Part shown: positions 1 to 8,600 of the stretch, one piece after another
Layout: the number at the start of each line of letters is the position of its first letter
Numbering within the stretch: the first letter of the stretch is position 1
Origin: Streptomyces regalis
GTDB taxonomy: Bacteria; Actinomycetota; Actinomycetes; Streptomycetales; Streptomycetaceae
Length of the DNA: 21,005 bases
Reading direction: 5' to 3'
Assembly (NCBI RefSeq): GCF_001509475.1
Contig: NZ_LLZG01000039.1
Location: 1-21,005, forward strand
Made by a program: the position numbers and the translations under genes
Notes under the pieces: generated by a model
Told to the model about the DNA's origin: nothing
Database searches by the model: none
Seen by the model: only the letters and a program-made list of their open reading frames with translations

Positions 1-261
1 CGTCTGCACGAGGTCGGCATCACGGTCAACCGCAACGCCGTCCCGAACGACCCGCGCCCGCCGATGGTGACGTCGGGCCTGCGCATCGGCACCCCGGCCT
101 TGGCCACGCGTGGCTTCCAGGCCGAGGACTTCGCCGAGGTCGCGGACGTCATCGCCGAGGCGCTCAAGGCGCCCTCTCCCTTCGGGGCGGCCGACGTCGA
201 GTCCCTCAAGGCCCGGGTCAAGGCGCTGGCGGACAAGCACCCGCTCTACCCCGGCCTGTAA
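1..261 (+). CDS. glyA: Serine hydroxymethyltransferase, C-terminal end (5' truncated by window)
   Basis: Frame 1 is open from the first base to a TAA at 259-261, giving the last 86 residues of a roughly 420-residue PLP enzyme. The string [17 protein letters not shown], preceded by [12 protein letters not shown], is the conserved C-terminal block of serine hydroxymethyltransferase, which interconverts serine and glycine and loads one-carbon units on tetrahydrofolate in the cytoplasm. The active-site lysine and most of the PLP fold lie upstream of the window. The next gene is sdaA, a serine-degrading enzyme; the pair fits the gcvT-gcvH-glyA-sdaA arrangement I recall from Streptomyces, although the gcv genes are not visible here. 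A hairpin follows the stop codon. Confidence 0.93.
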   Translation, partial: RLHEVGITVNRNAVPNDPRPPMVTSGLRIGTPALATRGFQAEDFAEVADVIAEALKAPSPFGAADVESLKARVKALADKHPLYPGL

Positions 262-276
262 CCGACACCCTCCCGC

Positions 277-308
277 AGGGGCGTGCCACGACTGCTCGGC
301 ACGCCCCT
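277..308 (+). terminator. Strong hairpin between glyA and sdaA
   Basis: AGGGGCGTGCC (277-287) and GGCACGCCCCT (298-308) form a perfect 11-bp GC-rich stem around a 10-nt loop, 15 nt after the glyA stop and 20 nt before the sdaA start. There is no U-tract, which is usual for Streptomyces terminators. It probably ends or attenuates glyA transcription, so that less message reaches sdaA, or it protects the 3' end of the glyA mRNA. Confidence 0.7.
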
Positions 309-328
309 CCAATCGCACGGAGTATGGC

Positions 329-1711
<1,383 letters not shown>

Positions 1712-1734
1712 GGAGCCGGACGCGGCGGGAGAGG

Positions 1735-1798
1735 GACGAAGCAGAGGAAGGACGAAGCAGGAGAAGGACGAAGCAGGAGAAGGACGAAGCAGGAGAAG
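1735..1798. repeat. Four tandem copies of a 16-bp unit
   Basis: The unit gacgaagcaggagaag occurs exactly three times (1751-1798), preceded by one copy with two changes (1735-1750) and followed by a faint fifth copy. It fills the sdaA-moaA gap. The plus strand is almost pure purine. The period is not a multiple of three and no reading frame is preserved, so it is not coding. Its role is unknown; slippage expansion of a ribosome-binding-site-like purine tract is the simplest origin. Confidence 0.9.
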
Positions 1799-1827
1799 GA
1801 CCGGGCGGGAGGGAAAGGGCCGCAACC

Positions 1828-2517
1828 ATGCTCATCGACACCTACGGCCGAGTCGCCACCGACCTGCGGGTCTCGCTCACCGACGTGTCCCGACCTGCTC
1901 ACGGACGACGAGATCGTACGGCTCGTCCGGATCGCGGTCACCGAACTCGGCGTGGACGAGGTCCGGTTCACCGGCGGCGAGCCGCTGCTGCGCCCCGGCC
2001 TCTTCGGGATCGGCGAGCGGTGCGCCGACCTCGTCTCGCTGGACACGCTGCGCCCCGCCGTCTTCAAGGCCCTGACCGGGCCGGACCGACGAGGCACCCG
2101 AACTGCTCGCCTGGGCCGTGGAGAACGACAACGAACGCCGGTTCATCGAGCAGGTGCCGCTCACTCGCTTCACGCTCACCCCCACACCGGACGAAGCACG
2201 CGGCTCCGCGCCCGCCGAGCGCTGGATCGTCGACGGCGGCCCCGCCCGGGGCGACGTCATCGCCTCCGTCACCCGCCCCTTCTGCCGCGCCTGCGACCGC
2301 ACCCGCCTCACCGCCGACGGCCAGGTGCGCGACTGCCTGTTCGCCCGGGAGGAGTCCGACCTGCGTGCGGCCCTGCGCTCCGGAGCGCCAGCCGAGGGGA
2401 TCGCGGGGCTGTGGAAGCGCGCGATGTGTGTGGTGGGGGGTGAAGAAGGCCGGCTCCGGACTCGACGAGCCGTCCTTCCGGCAGCCCGACCGGCCGGTGT
2501 CGGCCATCGGCGGCTGA
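1828..2517 (+). pseudogene. moaA: Decayed moaA (GTP 3',8-cyclase)
   Basis: The ATG at 1828 begins the MoaA N-terminus ([18 protein letters not shown]), but the radical-SAM CxxxCxxC segment that should follow is deleted. Homology resumes in another frame at 1892 ([11 protein letters not shown], then [16 protein letters not shown]), in a third frame at 2088 ([13 protein letters not shown], then [20 protein letters not shown]), and in the first frame again from about 2439 ([18 protein letters not shown]), ending at TGA 2515-2517. Several blocks between these are missing, so at least three frame changes and several deletions separate the pieces, and the remnant is about 230 codons against the usual ~330. 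The C-terminal cluster motif CxxCx13C survives in [19 protein letters not shown]. MoaA makes the first intermediate of molybdenum cofactor; without the radical-SAM cysteines this copy cannot work. The adjacent fdhD is intact. Confidence 0.88.
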
Positions 2518-2570
2518 CGCCCGAGTCCGCAGGGGGAACGACGTCCACCGACAGAACTGGGAGTGAGGCC

Positions 2571-3449
2571 ATGGGACGGGTCACCGAGCGACGGCGCGTG
2601 GTGCGCATCCGGGACGGCGCTGCGAGCACGCGCCCGGACACGCTGGTGGCGGAGGAGCCCCTGGAGATCCGGCTCGGGGGCAAGCCGCTGGCGATCACCA
2701 TGCGCACGCCCGGGGACGACTTCGCGCTCGCCGCCGGCTTCCTGGTGAGCGAGGGCGTCGTGAGCCGGGCCGAGGACGTCGCGAACATCGTGTACTGCGC
2801 GGGCGCCACCCAGGATGGCTCGAACACATACAACGTCGTCGACGTGCGACTCGCCCCCGGCGTGCCGCTCCCCGACATCACGCTCGAACGGAACGTGTAC
2901 ACCACCTCGTCGTGCGGCCTGTGCGGCAAGGCCAGCCTGGACGCCGTACGCACCACGGCACGGTGGCCGATCGCCGACACACCCCCGGTCCGGGTCACCC
3001 CGGAGCTGCTGGCCGGCCTGCCCGGTCAACTGCGGGCCGCGCAGCGGGTGTTCGACCGCACGGGTGGTCTGCATGCCGCCGCCCTGTTCTCGCCGGAGGG
3101 CGAGCTCGTGGACCTGCGGGAGGACGTCGGCCGGCACAACGCCGTCGACAAGCTGATCGGCCGCGCACTGCGGGGCGGCGAACTACCGCTGTCCCGCACC
3201 ATCCTGCTCGTGTCCGGGCGGGCGTCCTTCGAACTGGCGCAGAAGGCCGTCATGGCGGGCATCCCGGTGCTGGCGGCGGTCTCGGCGCCGTCCTCCCTCG
3301 CCGTGGACCTGGCGGCGGAGACGGGACTCACGCTCGTCGGCTTCCTGCGGGGCAGCTCCATGAACGTGTACGCGGGCGAACAGCGTCTCGTCCTGCACGC
3401 CGGTGCTGGTGCCGGTGCTGGTGCCATGGCCGAGGAGTCGGCGAGGTGA
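2571..3449 (+). CDS. fdhD: Formate dehydrogenase accessory sulfurtransferase FdhD
   Basis: This 292-residue protein is full length for FdhD, which carries sulfur from the cysteine desulfurase IscS to the molybdenum cofactor of formate dehydrogenase. It shows the family blocks [34 protein letters not shown], the sulfur-carrying CxxC at C115 and C118 ([11 protein letters not shown]), and [15 protein letters not shown], followed by [22 protein letters not shown] 2571 follows a GAG-rich ribosome-binding site (gggagtgagg). The C-terminus carries an Ala-Gly run encoded by two copies of gccggtgctggt (3399-3422). Its TGA overlaps the GTG of mshA (GTGA). The frame is also open upstream into the dead moaA, so a fused read-through protein starting near 2118 is possible, but FdhD homology starts at 2571. 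Confidence 0.95.
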   Translation: MGRVTERRRVVRIRDGAASTRPDTLVAEEPLEIRLGGKPLAITMRTPGDDFALAAGFLVSEGVVSRAEDVANIVYCAGATQDGSNTYNVVDVRLAPGVPLPDITLERNVYTTSSCGLCGKASLDAVRTTARWPIADTPPVRVTPELLAGLPGQLRAAQRVFDRTGGLHAAALFSPEGELVDLREDVGRHNAVDKLIGRALRGGELPLSRTILLVSGRASFELAQKAVMAGIPVLAAVSAPSSLAVDLAAETGLTLVGFLRGSSMNVYAGEQRLVLHAGAGAGAGAMAEESAR

Positions 3450-4858
3450 GCCAATACATGACCGGTCTCGAAGCGCTCCAGGACGCCCGCATTCACGGCA
3501 GCACCCTCGTCGGCCCGCCCCGGATGCGCCCGCCCGACGCCCACGGCCGCCCCCGCCGCGTCGCCATGCTCAGCGTGCACACCTCACCGCTGCACCAGCC
3601 CGGTACCGGCGACGCGGGCGGAATGAACGTCTACATCGTCGAACTGGCCAAGCGCCTGGCGGCCATCGACATCGAGGTGGAGATCTTCACCCGGGCCACC
3701 TCCGCCGCGCTCCCGCCCAGCGTCGAACTCGCGCCCGGCGTCCTGGTACGGCACGTGGCCGCCGGACCCTACGAGGGCCTGGCCAAGGAGGACCTGCCCG
3801 CCCAGCTCTGCGCCTTCACCCACGGCGTCACACAGGCATGGGCCGATCACCGCCCCGGCCACTACGACCTCGTCCACTCCCACTACTGGCTCTCCGGCCA
3901 CGTCGGCCGGCTCGCCGCCCAGCGCTGGGGTGTTCCGCTCGTCCACGCGATGCACACCATGGCCAAGGTCAAGAACGCCAACCTGGCCGACGGCGACACC
4001 CCCGAGCCCGCCGCCCGCGTGCTCGGTGAGAGCCAAGTCGTACGGGCCGCCGACCGGTTGATAGCGAACACCGAGAAGGAAGCGGACGAACTTCTGCGGT
4101 ACTACGACGCCGACACCGGCCGGGTCGCCGTCGTGCACCCCGGTGTCAACCTGGAGCGCTTCCGGCCCGACGCCCGGGGTGCCGAGGCCGGACGGGCCGC
4201 GGCCCGGTCCCGCCTCGGCCTCCCGCAGGATGCGCTGATCCCCCTGTTCGTAGGCCGCATACAGCCGCTGAAGGCGCCCGATGTCCTGCTGTGCGCGGTG
4301 GCCCGGCTGTTGGAGGAGCGGCCGTGGCTGCGTGAGCGGATCGTGGTGCCGGTCGTGGGCGGGCCCAGCGGCAGCGGCCTGGCCAGGCCGGAAGGACTGC
4401 AGAAGCTGGCGGCCCGCCTCGGCATCTCGGACGTCGTGCTGTTCCGTCCGCCGGTCGGGCAGGAACGGCTCGCCGACTGGTACCGGGCGGCGTCCGTCCT
4501 GGTCATGCCGTCCCACAGCGAGTCCTTCGGTCTGGTGGCCGTCGAGGCACAGGCCTGCGGCACCCCGGTGATCGCCGCTGACGTCGGCGGCCTACCGGTG
4601 GCGGTACGGGACGGGGTGAGCGGCGTACTCGTACCCGGGCACGATCCGGCGGACTACGCGCGGGCGCTGTGCGGCTTCGCCGACGACCCGGCCCGCTCCG
4701 CCCGGTTGAGCGAGGCCGCGGTCCGGCATGCCCGGTCCTTCGGCTGGGCCACGGCCGCGGCGGCGACGGCGGACGTGTACACGGCGGCCCTGCTCCGTCG
4801 AGGCCGCGGTTCTCGCGTGGACGGCTCCCGCACGGTCGGCCAGGGACCACTCCCGTAG
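3446..4858 (+). CDS. mshA: D-inositol-3-phosphate glycosyltransferase (mycothiol biosynthesis)
   Basis: This 470-residue GT-B (GT4 family) enzyme transfers GlcNAc from UDP-GlcNAc to 1L-inositol 1-phosphate, the first step of mycothiol, the main thiol of actinobacteria. Near-invariant blocks are present: [20 protein letters not shown] and [12 protein letters not shown] at the N-terminus, [49 protein letters not shown], and the C-terminal E359-x7-E367 motif in [10 protein letters not shown] for nucleotide-sugar binding. The GTG start overlaps the fdhD stop by 4 nt, which suggests coupled translation; the N-terminal MSQY-type start supports GTG 3446. The extra basic C-terminal tail (about 20 residues) is not conserved. 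From memory the Streptomyces mshA lies elsewhere (SCO4204 in S. coelicolor, away from glyA-sdaA), so this may be a second or relocated copy. Confidence 0.93.
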   Translation: MSQYMTGLEALQDARIHGSTLVGPPRMRPPDAHGRPRRVAMLSVHTSPLHQPGTGDAGGMNVYIVELAKRLAAIDIEVEIFTRATSAALPPSVELAPGVLVRHVAAGPYEGLAKEDLPAQLCAFTHGVTQAWADHRPGHYDLVHSHYWLSGHVGRLAAQRWGVPLVHAMHTMAKVKNANLADGDTPEPAARVLGESQVVRAADRLIANTEKEADELLRYYDADTGRVAVVHPGVNLERFRPDARGAEAGRAAARSRLGLPQDALIPLFVGRIQPLKAPDVLLCAVARLLEERPWLRERIVVPVVGGPSGSGLARPEGLQKLAARLGISDVVLFRPPVGQERLADWYRAASVLVMPSHSESFGLVAVEAQACGTPVIAADVGGLPVAVRDGVSGVLVPGHDPADYARALCGFADDPARSARLSEAAVRHARSFGWATAAAATADVYTAALLRRGRGSRVDGSRTVGQGPLP

Positions 4859-5072
4859 CCCCGGGCCCGAGCTGCTGTCCGGGCGGGCCGCCGCGCAGTA
4901 CCGTTCGGGCAGTCCGCACGGCAGGGGGTGGCGATGCCCGGGTACGACACACGGTTCGCGCGCGTGAATGGACCGTACGGCCATGGATGACCAGCGGACT
5001 CCTGACAGGCCCGAGGTGCGCCACGCTGACCGGAAAGCGGGCCGGATGGCTGCGGACGACCGCGCGGCCGCC

Positions 5073-5078
5073 TACGCT
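5073..5078 (+). promoter_or_regulatory. Probable -10 element of a leaderless promoter
   Basis: TACGCT matches the TAnnnT pattern of Streptomyces -10 boxes and stands exactly 6 nt before the GTG at 5085, the spacing expected when transcription starts at the start codon. No convincing -35 box is seen at 17-18 nt. It is used here to choose the downstream gene's start. Confidence 0.45.
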
Positions 5079-5084
5079 CGCTCC

Positions 5085-5804
5085 GTGCTGCGCATCATCG
5101 ACGCCCGAACCGGCGAACCCGTCGACGCCGCGCCCGCCCGCCGGGGTCTGACCCGCATCGAGGCGCATACGGACGGCTTCGACGTCACTGCCCTGCGCGT
5201 GCTGCTGGTCGCCGATCTGCTCGTCCGTGCCCTGGAGCTCGGCGGTACGCCGGTCTGGGCGCTGCTCGACGAGCACCGGCAGCAGGCGGAGCTCCGGGCC
5301 GGCGCCGCGGCGCTGGGCATCCGGCCCTTCGAGGACGGCCGGGACGCCGCATCGGGTCTGGGCGAGACGCAGGTACTCCACGTCGTCCGCGAGGGCGGAG
5401 CGGAACCCGACGGAGTACGGGTCGCCGTCGCGCCCGTGCATGCGCAGGCGCCCCCCGAGGAGGCCGACCCCGTCGCCCTGCGCCTCGCGCTGCTCTCCCG
5501 GCGCAGAAGCGTGCCCGAACGGCTCGACTCGACCGCCCTCGGCGAAGCCCACGACACCCTCGTCCGCTGGCGCCGTGCCGTCGCCGCGTGGGCCCAGCAG
5601 CCGTCGCGGCCCATCCCCGACGAGGTGCGGGCAGAGCTCCGCACCGCCTGGGAGGACGACCTCGACGTCCCCGGGGTGCTCGGGATCCTGCGCTGGGTGG
5701 AGACCGCCCCGGACCTGCCGGACGGCGCCCGCTTCGAGACGTACGCCTACGCCGACCGTCTCCTCGGCCTCGACCTCACCCGCGACCTGGGAACCCCGGG
5801 ATGA
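5085..5804 (+). CDS. Cysteinyl-tRNA synthetase/MshC-like protein lacking catalytic motifs
   Basis: This 239-residue protein lines up with cysteinyl-tRNA synthetase and its mycothiol relative MshC in four places: LRIIDARTGEPV (2-13) with the N-terminal strand, LRVLLVADLLVRALELGGTP (37-56) with the helix after the HIGH motif, DPVALRLALLSRRRS (128-142) with the DPxALRxxLLSxxYRS segment, and WEDDLDVPGVLGILRWVE (189-206) with the AxDDLxTPxAL helix, ending LLGLDL. The CGPTVYD-HIGH loop is replaced by AHTDGFDVTA, and the zinc ligands and KMSKS are absent, so it should not activate cysteine. I chose GTG 5085 because homology starts there and a -10 box is suitably placed; ATG 5046 or 4968 are alternatives. 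Its TGA overlaps the next ATG (ATGA). Function unknown; a tRNA-, thiol- or partner-binding role is inference. Confidence 0.7.
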   Translation: MLRIIDARTGEPVDAAPARRGLTRIEAHTDGFDVTALRVLLVADLLVRALELGGTPVWALLDEHRQQAELRAGAAALGIRPFEDGRDAASGLGETQVLHVVREGGAEPDGVRVAVAPVHAQAPPEEADPVALRLALLSRRRSVPERLDSTALGEAHDTLVRWRRAVAAWAQQPSRPIPDEVRAELRTAWEDDLDVPGVLGILRWVETAPDLPDGARFETYAYADRLLGLDLTRDLGTPG

Positions 5805-6343
5805 CCGCGCGCATCGGAGCGGGCCCGCTGCGCCGGCTGGTCGTCCTGCGGCACGCCAAGTCCGCCTGGCCGGACGGCGTCGCCGACCACGAACGTCCAC
5901 TCGGCCCACGTGGCCGCCGGGACGCCCCGGTCGCCGGCCGGATGCTCGCCGAGACCGACTGCCTGCCCGACCTCGCCCTGTGCTCGACCGCCGTACGCGC
6001 GCGTGAGACCTGGGAACTGGCCGCCGCCCAGTGGGGCACGCCGCCACCGGTGCGCCACGAGCCGCGGCTGTACGCGGCCGACGTGTCCGACCTGCTGCAG
6101 GTCGTGCACGAGGCGCCCCCCGAGGTCGAGACGCTGCTGCTGGTCGGGCACAACCCCGGCCTGGAGGAGCTCGTCCTCGCACTCGCCGGGGACGGCCTCG
6201 ACGACACGCTGGACCAGGTCCGTACGAAGTTCCCGACATCGGCCATCGCCGTACTGGCCTGGCACGGCACCACCTGGCGGGCCCTCGCACCCGGCACGGC
6301 GTTGCTGACGGGCGTGATGGTGGCCCGGGGCAAGAAGAAATGA
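5801..6343 (+). CDS. SixA-type histidine phosphatase
   Basis: This 180-residue member of the histidine phosphatase superfamily has the SixA-like form of the motif, LRHAKS (R17-H18-A-K-S), with H18 as the phospho-accepting nucleophile. STAVRARETWELA supplies the second arginine region, and LLVGHNPGLEEL holds the second catalytic histidine, H117. E. coli SixA removes phosphate from histidine-phosphotransfer proteins; actinobacterial members are mostly uncharacterised, so the substrate here is unknown. The ATG is embedded in the upstream stop codon (ATGA), so translation is probably coupled to the CysRS-like gene. Confidence 0.88.
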   Translation: MTARIGAGPLRRLVVLRHAKSAWPDGVADHERPLGPRGRRDAPVAGRMLAETDCLPDLALCSTAVRARETWELAAAQWGTPPPVRHEPRLYAADVSDLLQVVHEAPPEVETLLLVGHNPGLEELVLALAGDGLDDTLDQVRTKFPTSAIAVLAWHGTTWRALAPGTALLTGVMVARGKKK

Positions 6344-6378
6344 GCGCCTCCCGCGCGGGCGGCCGCAGGCGCTGCGCA

Positions 6379-6384
6379 TAGGCT
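6379..6384 (+). promoter_or_regulatory. Probable -10 element of a leaderless promoter (yigZ-like gene)
   Basis: TAGGCT fits the TAnnnT consensus and ends 6 nt before the ATG at 6391 (TAGGCTggccggATG). There is no Shine-Dalgarno sequence, and this spacing would place the transcription start at the A of ATG. No clear -35 is visible. Confidence 0.5.
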
Positions 6385-6390
6385 GGCCGG

Positions 6391-7017
6391 ATGCAGGACG
6401 AGTACCGCACCGTCGCCCACGCGGGCGTGCACGAGACCGAGGTCAACCGCTCACGCTTCATCTGTGCGCTCGCCCCGGCGGCCACCGAACAGGAGGCCCA
6501 GGACTTCATCGCCGCCATCCGCAAGGAGCACGCGGACGCCACCCACAACTGCTGGGCCTACGTCATCGGCGCCGGCGCCGCGATCCAGAAGGCCAGCGAC
6601 GACGGCGAACCGGGCGGCACGGCCGGCGTGCCCATGCTCCAGATGCTGCTGCGCCGCGACATGCGGTACGTCGTCGCCGTCGTCACCCGCTACTACGGCG
6701 GCGTCAAGCTCGGCGCGGGCGGGCTGATCCGGGCGTACGGCGGTGCGGTCGGCGAGGCGCTGGACACGCTCGGCACGCTCACGCGGCGCCGCTTCCGGCT
6801 GGCCACGGTGACCGTCGACCACCAGCGCGCGGGCAAGGTGCACAACGACCTGAGGTCGACCGGGCGCGAGGTACGGGACGTGCGGTACGGGGAGGCGGTC
6901 ACGATCGAGATCGGTCTGCCGGACGCCGATGTGGAGGCGTTCCGGGCGTGGCTCGCGGATGCGACGGCGGGGACGGCGGAGTTCGAGCTCGGGGGAGAGG
7001 CGTACGGGGACGCGTGA
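6391..7017 (+). CDS. YigZ/IMPACT family protein (UPF0029)
   Basis: This 208-residue protein shows the IMPACT family signatures KASDDGEPGGTAGVPML and VTRYYGGVKLGAGGLIRAYG in the N-terminal domain, followed by a ferredoxin-like C-terminal domain (about 130-205) as in E. coli YigZ. The eukaryotic relative IMPACT/Yih1 modulates the GCN2 kinase; the bacterial proteins have no settled biochemical role. The start is fixed by homology and by the -10 box 6 nt upstream. It ends one base before the stop of the convergent zinc-finger gene, so the two transcripts must overlap unless termination is inside a coding region. Confidence 0.92.
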   Translation: MQDEYRTVAHAGVHETEVNRSRFICALAPAATEQEAQDFIAAIRKEHADATHNCWAYVIGAGAAIQKASDDGEPGGTAGVPMLQMLLRRDMRYVVAVVTRYYGGVKLGAGGLIRAYGGAVGEALDTLGTLTRRRFRLATVTVDHQRAGKVHNDLRSTGREVRDVRYGEAVTIEIGLPDADVEAFRAWLADATAGTAEFELGGEAYGDA

Positions 7018-7018
7018 G

Positions 7019-8134
7019 TCACGACGGTGACGGCTCGGGGGTCACGTCCTCCTCACCGATCTGGGTGCCCGACTGGTAGACCGTCACGACGCCGTCGTGG
7101 ATGACATAGCGGTACTCGCCATTGCGAGCCTCGTAGCCGTCGCTCGTCTCCTCGGCCTCCATGGCGATGCCTTTCTCGCGCCCGTCGCTGAACTCGCCGT
7201 AGTAGTACAGCGATCCGGATGTGGTGCGGCACAGGGTGATCTGCTTGTTCTTCGTGCGGTAGGCCTGGACCAGCCCGGCGCCGTCCCCGTCGGGGAGCGC
7301 GGCGGCTATGCGGTCGGGACAGGTTTCGGCGACGGTGGTGTCGTCGGTCCCGCCCGAGTCCGAGCCGTCGGAGTCGTACATGCTTTCGCAGCCGCGCACG
7401 AACACGCTCAGCACCGTGAACACCACCACGAGCCCGATGCAACCGCTGAAGCAGCCGGTCTTCTTCGCAGGCTTGGGCGGTGGGGTGTAGCGCGGCCTGG
7501 GCGGCGGTGTGTAGATCGGCGTGGGTGCGGCCGGGGCGTGCGGTGTGGTAGGGCGGTAGCCCGTGGTGCTGGACGAGGGGAAGAACACGCCGCCTCCCGC
7601 ACCCGGCCCCGCCGTGCCCGATGTGGTGCTCGCGGGCCTGCGTGGTGACCCCGACGTGCCGGGCCGTGCGGGCCTCGGCGTACTCCTGGGGGGCGAGGAC
7701 GACGACGGTGTGCTTCGCGGCGTGGACTTCCTGGGAGTCGTACGGGGCGCGGCCTTCTTCGCTCCCGCCCCTCCGGAAGCCCCGGACGGTGGCGGCTTCG
7801 GCGTGCTCCGCTTCGCCGCCGCCTTCCAGGACGTGCCGCACGCGATGCAGGACAGGTCCGTGCGCGCGTTGTTGGTGTCGCACTTCGAGCAGCGCCAGGC
7901 GGCGGGCGGGCGGCCACCACCCCCGGGCCGCTTGGCGGGGGACCGGGCGGCGCCCCCGCCGGAACCGGCCGTCTTCGTGTCCGGCTTCGCGGCAGGTGTC
8001 GGCCGCGCCTTGGCGGCCGGGGGCGTCGGCGCGGTGGTAGCGCGCCGGGTTCCGCCACAGGTCGTGCAGGATGCCTCCACGGGCGCGTTGAACGTGTCGC
8101 AGTCCGCGCAACGCCAGTTGGCCGATGCCGCCAC
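7019..8134 (-). CDS. Membrane protein with two RanBP2-type zinc fingers
   Basis: This 371-residue protein has two zinc fingers of the pattern W-x-C-x2-C-x3-N-x6-C-x2-C: W7/C9/C12/N16/C23/C26 and W80/C82/C85/N89/C96/C99. RanBP2-type fingers bind ubiquitin or single-stranded RNA in eukaryotes; the bacterial ligand is unknown. A Pro/Ser/Thr/Lys/Arg-rich disordered linker (about 103-226) leads to one hydrophobic segment (about 228-247, CIGLVVVFTVLSVF). Then comes a small domain (about 270-360) with two cysteines, C272 and C302. With the positive linker inside, the fingers should be cytoplasmic and the C-terminal domain outside. The start is GTG, with AGGAAGG 10 nt upstream. It is the last gene of the minus-strand operon, 40 nt after the 141-aa gene, and could be its membrane sensor or anchor (inference). 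Confidence 0.8.
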   Translation of the reverse strand: MAASANWRCADCDTFNAPVEASCTTCGGTRRATTAPTPPAAKARPTPAAKPDTKTAGSGGGAARSPAKRPGGGGRPPAAWRCSKCDTNNARTDLSCIACGTSWKAAAKRSTPKPPPSGASGGAGAKKAAPRTTPRKSTPRSTPSSSSPPRSTPRPARPGTSGSPRRPASTTSGTAGPGAGGGVFFPSSSTTGYRPTTPHAPAAPTPIYTPPPRPRYTPPPKPAKKTGCFSGCIGLVVVFTVLSVFVRGCESMYDSDGSDSGGTDDTTVAETCPDRIAAALPDGDGAGLVQAYRTKNKQITLCRTTSGSLYYYGEFSDGREKGIAMEAEETSDGYEARNGEYRYVIHDGVVTVYQSGTQIGEEDVTPEPSPS

Positions 8135-8174
8135 CTCCTGCCGTCCTTCCTCTCGTCTCCGTGTTGCCGGGCCG

Positions 8175-8600
8175 TCAGCCCGTGTCGCCCTCGGCGCGAG
8201 CCATCACCGCGGCGAACAGTTCCTCCGACGCGTCCGAGGCAGGCGTGGCGATCCACTCGGCCCCCTCCTGGGGCACGCGCCGCAGCCCGGTGTCCTCGAC
8301 GGCGTCCGGGGCGTGCTCCGGGACGCCGTAGTGGCGCCGCAGCAGGTCGGTGTACTCCTCCGCCTCCTGCAACCGGTCGGGCGGTACGTCGACCCGGACC
8401 ACGACGAGTCCGGGCGTCGGCCCCTCGGGGAAGCGCAGGTGAAAGACCCACTGGGACAGCTCGTCCGGGCCCTGCGGGAGCAGCCGTACGTGGGAGCAGT
8501 GGCGCACGTTCGATTCGATGCGGCTGTAGCGGCGCCACACGAAGATCAGACGGCCGTCATCACGGCACTCCAGACCGAATTCCGGCCAGTCGAGCTTCAC
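8175..8600 (-). CDS. Protein of unknown function in the vWA/kinase/PP2C operon
   Basis: I do not recognise this 141-residue protein. It has no signal peptide or membrane segment and looks like a compact alpha/beta fold: strands around CRDDGRLIFVWRRYS and TPGLVVVRVDVP, then helical stretches (RLQEAEEYTDLLRRHYG) and a hydrophilic C-terminus. Its GTG overlaps the stop of the vWA gene by 4 nt (GTGA), and there is no good ribosome-binding site of its own. Its synthesis therefore depends on translation of the vWA protein, which makes a stable partner or adaptor of that protein the most likely role (inference). Confidence 0.75.
   Translation of the reverse strand: MKLDWPEFGLECRDDGRLIFVWRRYSRIESNVRHCSHVRLLPQGPDELSQWVFHLRFPEGPTPGLVVVRVDVPPDRLQEAEEYTDLLRRHYGVPEHAPDAVEDTGLRRVPQEGAEWIATPASDASEELFAAVMARAEGDTG

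Noticed and set aside
4934..4990. 18-codon frame after a good ribosome site (gcaggggg) upstream of the CysRS-like gene
   Set aside because: Too short to support as a gene; composition not distinctive. It could be a leader peptide if conserved.
4503..6548. 681-residue open frame on the minus strand
   Set aside because: It lies opposite mshA, the CysRS-like gene, sixA-like and yigZ-like genes, is Arg/Pro-rich and has no family motifs; a shadow of high GC.
7018..7031. GTCAC/GTGAC mini-hairpin at the yigZ-like/zinc-finger gene junction
   Set aside because: Only a 5-bp stem inside the stop region; too weak to call a terminator.
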